NCBI GenBank assembly: GCA_947630865.1
Contig: CANRJE010000055.1
Location: 1 to 9,385 of the forward strand
DNA length: 9,385 nucleotides
From: an uncultured Bacilli bacterium
GTDB taxonomy: Bacteria; Bacillota_I; Bacilli_A; RF39; UBA660
Direction: 5' to 3'
Positions within the stretch are counted from its first letter, which is position 1, and the number at the start of each line of letters is the position of its first letter. Below the pieces are notes generated by a model that searched no databases, was not told the origin of the DNA, and saw only the letters and a program-made list of their open reading frames with translations. The position numbers and the translations under genes were made by a program. Shown in pieces: positions 6,076 to 9,385 of the stretch.

Positions 6076-8005
6076 TTACATCTTCTAAAAATTCATTAAT
6101 CTTATTTATTACAAATAATTTTACTTTATCAACATCTTTGATACCGGTTAATTCAGTTTTCAACTCCATTAATTTATCTTTATCATTGGTATAATAATCT
6201 TTTATATTAGAGTAATTATATATTTTTTGCAGTGCATACCAAAATTCATAAATTTGTTCAATACTTTTATTTTTTATGTTTAATATTATTGTGTTTATAC
6301 TTAAAATTTCAGCAAAACTTTTATCTTGCATAAATTTATAATTGTTAGTTTCACAATATTCTTTCAATTTGCTTCCCCAATCATCACTTGTAAAAATAAT
6401 ATTAATCTGTGTTTCATCATCTCGTTTTTCCTTTTGATTTACTAATTTTTTAATATTATCTATATTTTTATGATATATCTCGGAAGTTTTTGGAGTCCCA
6501 TCAAAAAGTCTATCTTCATTATATTTCCCATTTACAATACCCTTATTAATGTTTTTTTCTAATCCATTAATTGCCTTATCTATTTTTGATTTGCATACAT
6601 CCATTTCTTCGATATGTGATAAATAATTTACTATTTTTGAATACAATTCTAAATTATAATCATTATTTTCAATTTTTGCTATTAATTCGTCAATAATTGT
6701 ATTTAATTCTTTCTCTGGTATAAGCCACCAAGTTTTTAATTTATATAATGGATCGTTTGGATTGTTTAATTCGTTTAAAACCATATTTTTATAATCATTT
6801 AGAGTAATTTTTATTCTAGCTTTATCTAAATATGAGTTTTCTATATAATCATCTACAAATCTAAATCCTACAACAAAATTTTTATATACATAATCTGCTA
6901 GTTGATTTCCTAAATAAACAGTGCCAAATTCTTGGTTTGATTCCCAATTATACGATTTTTTTCCTTGCTTTATGTGTAAAGATTTAATAGTACAATATGA
7001 AAATAAATCATTCAAATAAATATTTTCTACATCTTTATTTTTAATAATATTTTTTGTTTCTTCAACTAATCTATTAAAACATTGAAAAATGAATTGTACT
7101 GTTCTCAAATTATAATATTTTTCATCCTCTAACTGTTTTAAAAATTTTCCCTTATTATTTTTTGCTGTTTTATTAGCATCATTATTTGTTATAATGGTAT
7201 CTACGAATTTATCATATATATCACAAATGTTAGCTCTGTAATAAATAATTTTTCCAATTAACTTTTCCTTTATTTCACTATATATGCTATCTTCACTAAA
7301 AAGGTATTTAGTTCTTTCAATAATTTCATCCTTTGTAAATTGAACAGCAGTATTTTGATTTGCTTTATTTGATGGCAACCAAGAATCCTTTTTCTTTAGT
7401 TTATCTTCAATTTTAATATTATTAGAAAGTGTAGTTAAGTATTTTAATTCTAAATTATTTTGATAATTAACTTTTCCAATTTTATTTTCATCAGCAACTA
7501 TTATAACTTTTATATTGTTATGTTCCACCAATTCATTTATATATCCTAATATGGAATTTATATTTATATTGCATCGTTCTAAATCATCAAAAAAAATAAT
7601 TAAATTATCAATTTTATATAACGCACTAACAATTTTACTTATCTTACTGTTTGAACTTTGAATAAATGTTTTATTAGCAATAAATTCACTTCCAACTTCT
7701 AGTCCAACATTAACAAATGGCAATATTTGTTTAACTTTTTCATTCTTAATTAATGATAATCCTATTTTGTTTTTTATTTCTGATACACTATTTAGCCCAT
7801 ATAAAGAAACATATATTGGCTTTTTATATTTATTATTTTCTTTATTTTTTTGATATTCATCTTCTAATTCTTTAATATATGCTTTAACAAAATAAGTTTT
7901 ACCACTTCCCCAGCTTCCATTAAGAAGTGTGGCATACTTTATATTTACATTATAAATGTAATCATTTAATTCATTTTTAATTTCCTCTTCACTTAAATAT
8001 TTCAA
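6062..8005 (-). CDS. KAP-like P-loop NTPase, probable defence ATPase
   Basis: This 647-aa protein has an N-terminal P-loop NTPase domain: Walker A GSWGSGKT (30-37), YVSLYGLNSVSEI (65-77), Walker B LIIFFDDLER (135-144) with paired Asp 140/141, and the strand VIIVADENKI (167-176). This pattern fits the KAP/STAND-like group. Classical KAP proteins carry membrane helices between Walker A and B; here only a short, weakly hydrophobic stretch (about 94-110) is present, so the protein is probably cytosolic. Residues 200-647 are helical and charged with no recognised domain; they may sense a trigger or bind a partner. The start is a TTG: GGTGAT (complement of 8011-8016) lies 5 nt upstream and no internal Met precedes Walker A. 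It is divergent from the DUF3800 gene. The phage-defence role is inference from family and context. Confidence 0.85.
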   Translation of the reverse strand: MKYLSEEEIKNELNDYIYNVNIKYATLLNGSWGSGKTYFVKAYIKELEDEYQKNKENNKYKKPIYVSLYGLNSVSEIKNKIGLSLIKNEKVKQILPFVNVGLEVGSEFIANKTFIQSSNSKISKIVSALYKIDNLIIFFDDLERCNININSILGYINELVEHNNIKVIIVADENKIGKVNYQNNLELKYLTTLSNNIKIEDKLKKKDSWLPSNKANQNTAVQFTKDEIIERTKYLFSEDSIYSEIKEKLIGKIIYYRANICDIYDKFVDTIITNNDANKTAKNNKGKFLKQLEDEKYYNLRTVQFIFQCFNRLVEETKNIIKNKDVENIYLNDLFSYCTIKSLHIKQGKKSYNWESNQEFGTVYLGNQLADYVYKNFVVGFRFVDDYIENSYLDKARIKITLNDYKNMVLNELNNPNDPLYKLKTWWLIPEKELNTIIDELIAKIENNDYNLELYSKIVNYLSHIEEMDVCKSKIDKAINGLEKNINKGIVNGKYNEDRLFDGTPKTSEIYHKNIDNIKKLVNQKEKRDDETQINIIFTSDDWGSKLKEYCETNNYKFMQDKSFAEILSINTIILNIKNKSIEQIYEFWYALQKIYNYSNIKDYYTNDKDKLMELKTELTGIKDVDKVKLFVINKINEFLEDVITNL

Positions 8006-8166
8006 TATACATCACCAATAATATTTTAACACTAAAAGTGAAAAAAAAGGTTATATTCTTGCGACATTTGTTACGACATCTTATGACATTATTTTATTAG
8101 GAAAGTTAGTCTTACTTGTTGGAGAATAAAAGAAGTTATGATAAACTATTTTTTAGTGGTGATATT
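8006..8166. promoter_or_regulatory. divergent control region of the KAP NTPase and DUF3800 genes, with three GACAT repeats
   Basis: GACAT occurs at 8063, 8075 and 8085, within related units TTGCGACATTTG, TTACGACATC and TTATGACATT (8059-8090). Spacings of 12 and 10 bp put the copies on about the same face of the helix, as in a binding site for a multimeric regulator. For the plus-strand gene, TATGAT (8137-8142) is a reasonable -10 with a poor -35. For the minus-strand gene, several AT-rich -10-like boxes lie in 8020-8040 but none is convincing. GGTGAT ribosome sites flank both ends. Confidence 0.5.
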
Positions 8167-9006
8167 ATGAAAAAACAGTATTTAATTTATGCAGATGAAT
8201 CACATAGAAAAGGTAAATATTTTAGTAATTTTTATGGTGGAGCTTTGATTAATTATACTGAACTTCAAAAAGTAAATAATAAGCTTAATGCTAAAAAAGA
8301 AGAACTTGGATTATTTCAAGAAGTCAAATGGACAAAAGTTACTGAACAATACCTTGATAAGTATTTAGAATTAATTAATTATTTTTTTGAATTTGTTAAA
8401 TCAAATAAAATTAAGATAAGAATAATGTTTAGACAAAATGCACAAGTTCCGCAAAATTTAACTAGAAAGCATGAAGAAAAAGAATATTTTCTTTTATATT
8501 ATCAGTTTATTAAACATGCTTTTGGTATAGATTACTGTAATCCAACGGAAAAAGAACAAATAACCTTGAAACTATATTTTGATAAATTACCAGATACTAA
8601 AAAGAAGAACAAAGAGTTTAAAGGTCATATTTATGCACTTAATGATTTTTTCTGTGTAAGTAATGTTCATATTTATAATGAAGATATAGCAGAAGTAGAT
8701 TCCAAAAATCACGTAATATTACAATGTATGGATATTATATTAGGTGCTATGAATTTTAAATTAAATAATATGGATAAAGAAAAAATTCCAGGTAGTCGAT
8801 TACGAGGCAAAAGAACTATTGCAAAAGAGAAATTATATAAAAATATTTTAAGAAATATCAAAACTATTTATCCTAATTTTAATATTGGTGTATCAACTAG
8901 CAGTCGTGGTGATTTTGCTAATAATTGGAAAGATCCATATCGACATTGGTGTTTTAAATCTAAAAATAGTGTATTTGATTCATCATTAACTAAAAATTCG
9001 AAATAA
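8167..9006 (+). CDS. DUF3800 protein (predicted RNase H-like fold)
   Basis: I chose the ATG at 8167 because GGTGAT (8158-8163) lies 3 nt before it; an in-frame TTG at 8116 lacks a ribosome site and sits upstream of the likely -10. The 279-aa product shows the DUF3800 landmarks: YADES (8-12) with acidic D10/E11, EVKW (52-55), the segment EVDSKNHVILQCMDIILGAM (177-196) with D178, K180, Q186 and D189, and a C-terminal block ending DPYRHWCF. Members are predicted to have an RNase H-like fold, so nuclease activity is plausible but untested here. DUF3800 genes are common in mobile and defence regions. Its divergent pairing with a KAP NTPase suggests the two act together or are co-regulated, which is inference. 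No signal peptide or membrane helix is visible. Confidence 0.85.
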   Translation: MKKQYLIYADESHRKGKYFSNFYGGALINYTELQKVNNKLNAKKEELGLFQEVKWTKVTEQYLDKYLELINYFFEFVKSNKIKIRIMFRQNAQVPQNLTRKHEEKEYFLLYYQFIKHAFGIDYCNPTEKEQITLKLYFDKLPDTKKKNKEFKGHIYALNDFFCVSNVHIYNEDIAEVDSKNHVILQCMDIILGAMNFKLNNMDKEKIPGSRLRGKRTIAKEKLYKNILRNIKTIYPNFNIGVSTSSRGDFANNWKDPYRHWCFKSKNSVFDSSLTKNSK

Positions 9007-9021
9007 AAAACTCCATTCTTC

Positions 9022-9141
9022 CTACATAAACCTTTCACGTGCTAAACGTAAAGCTTCGGATTGAACAGAGTTTTCATATGACAATAATACCATTTTTAAA
9101 TGATTATTGTCAATACTATTATATGAAAGAATTAGTATTTC
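9022..9141 (-). pseudogene. possible C-terminal fragment of an unknown gene
   Basis: A minus-strand frame of about 40 codons ends at the TAG complementary to 9022-9024. Its last part reads NSVQSEALRLARERFM, uses less AT-biased codons than the flanks and looks like real protein. Upstream it runs into the palindrome at 9072-9128 and then a stop, so no intact gene remains. It could be a relic cut by an insertion; the family is not recognised. Confidence 0.25.
9072..9128. repeat. 57-bp imperfect palindrome
   Basis: The inner arms GACAATAAT (9080-9088) and ATTATTGTC (9103-9111) extend inward as CATTT/AAATG after a 2-nt bulge. The outer arms TTTCATAT (9072-9079) and ATATGAAA (9121-9128) add 8 bp across a 9-nt asymmetry. 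An additional 9-bp inverted pair AAACGTAAA (9044-9052) and TTTACGTTT (9199-9207) encloses it. No T-run follows on either side, so it is not a typical terminator. It may be a small palindromic element or a structured 3' end of the DUF3800 message. Confidence 0.5.
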
Positions 9142-9150
9142 TTATGCATT

Positions 9151-9178
9151 ATAAAAGCAAGTTAGCTTATTTTTTTTA
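9151..9178 (+). terminator. weak candidate terminator downstream of the DUF3800 gene
   Basis: AAGC-AAGTTA-GCTT is followed by A and then eight or more T's. The stem is only 4 bp (6 with a bulge), so strength is doubtful, but the long T-run and its position suit the end of the DUF3800 transcript. Confidence 0.4.
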
Positions 9179-9265
9179 CTTAAAAACTACGTTTTTAATT
9201 TACGTTTCGAGGTGGTCAATATAAAAATTTCCAGACAGTGTCTAATATTTTGATGATTTTATTAC

Positions 9266-9290
9266 AAAAAAATCAATCTTTCGATTGACT
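9266..9290 (-). terminator. minus-strand intrinsic terminator
   Basis: On the minus strand, TCAATC-GAAA-GATTGA (stem 9273-9278 with 9283-9288, stable GAAA loop) is followed by seven T's (9272-9266). It backs up the terminator at 9343-9366 for transcripts entering from the right. Confidence 0.8.
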
Positions 9291-9306
9291 CCTATATATC
9301 AATGCA

Positions 9307-9326
9307 TTCGACCACTTTTCGACCAC
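9307..9326. repeat. two 9-bp direct repeats, TTCGACCAC
   Basis: TTCGACCAC occurs at 9307-9315 and 9318-9326, an 11-bp period, with an inverted partial copy GTGGTC at 9212-9217. The pair sits between two minus-strand terminators and inside an inverted repeat AATGCA/TGCATT (9301-9306, 9337-9342). It could be a protein-binding site or recombinase-type site; nothing in the window tests this. Confidence 0.4.
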
Positions 9327-9342
9327 ATATCATTTTTGCATT

Positions 9343-9366
9343 AAAAAATCGAACTAAAAAGTTCGA
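9343..9366 (-). terminator. minus-strand intrinsic terminator of a gene or RNA entering from the right
   Basis: On the minus strand, TCGAAC pairs with GTTCGA (9366-9361 with 9354-9349) around a 6-nt loop and is followed by six T's (9348-9343). The upstream gene or RNA lies outside the window. Confidence 0.75.
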
Positions 9367-9385
9367 CTAAAATACAAATTGGAGC
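9343..9385 (-). ncRNA. partial second copy of the 5875-6007 structured segment (cut by the window edge)
   Basis: The minus strand from 9385 starts GCTCCAAT, as at 5949-5942, and after 10 instead of 9 nt has the same hairpin: TCGAAC/GTTCGA here, TCAAAC/GTTTGA there, with similar T-rich loops. By hand about two thirds of 38 aligned positions match. The A-T to G-C change in the stem is compensated. Beyond the hairpin the copies differ, since here a T-run follows directly. It could instead be the coding end of a related protein gene, because both copies also read API...LF. Confidence 0.35.

Noticed and set aside
8116..8166. Upstream TTG start for the DUF3800 protein
   Set aside because: There is no ribosome site before the TTG, a -10-like TATGAT lies inside the extension, and GGTGAT directly precedes the ATG at 8167, from which the family pattern begins.
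9039..9224. 61-aa plus-strand open frame with GTG start
   Set aside because: It runs through the palindrome and a terminator T-run, has no Shine-Dalgarno, and its product is low-complexity.
1..9385. Depletion of GGATG sites
   Set aside because: I counted six GGATG/CATCC sites (at 2930, 4690, 6045, 6598, 7123, 7327). That is about what base composition predicts, so no avoidance is visible in this window.

Overview
The window is very AT-rich (roughly three quarters A+T), uses the standard code (Trp is TGG, TGA is a stop) and has strong Shine-Dalgarno sites. It carries 16S rRNA methyltransferase RsmI next to a CotF-type spore-coat gene pair. This points to a low-GC, spore-forming member of the Bacillota (a clostridial or related gut-type lineage); no finer placement is possible from the sequence.

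Layout. Positions 1-2195 look like ordinary chromosome: the 5' end of an unknown minus-strand gene (1-204), rsmI (415-1275, plus), a convergent pair of small spore-coat-type genes (1281-1806, minus) and a divergent 99-aa protein of unknown function (1896-2195). Positions 2379-5826 are a complete Type IIS restriction-modification operon: a beta-class DPPY methyltransferase, a D12/Dam-like methyltransferase and a clear full-length homologue of the FokI endonuclease. The genes overlap by 4 and 8 nt, so they are probably translated in order, methylases first. Positions 6062-9006 hold two divergent accessory genes: a KAP-like P-loop NTPase (minus) and a DUF3800 protein (plus), separated by a 161-bp control region with three phased GACAT repeats. 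The right end (9007-9385) has no clear gene. It holds a long palindrome, a degraded reading frame, direct repeats and three terminators.

How it fits together. The window is the edge of a defence island. The FokI-type system would cut unmodified DNA at an asymmetric site (GGATG if specificity is conserved), with one methylase per strand. The KAP NTPase and DUF3800 protein are a plausible second defence module, which is inference.

The least explained part is the intergenic stretch 5875-6041. On the minus strand it has a good promoter (TTGAAA, 16 bp, TATAAT with extended -10), several hairpins and a strong intrinsic terminator, which predicts an RNA of about 133 nt. A related stretch, with one compensated base pair in the same hairpin, lies at the right edge of the window in the same orientation, so the KAP/DUF3800 block sits between two related copies. 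The same stretch also reads as a Met-less open frame, so a gene remnant is the main alternative to an RNA gene.
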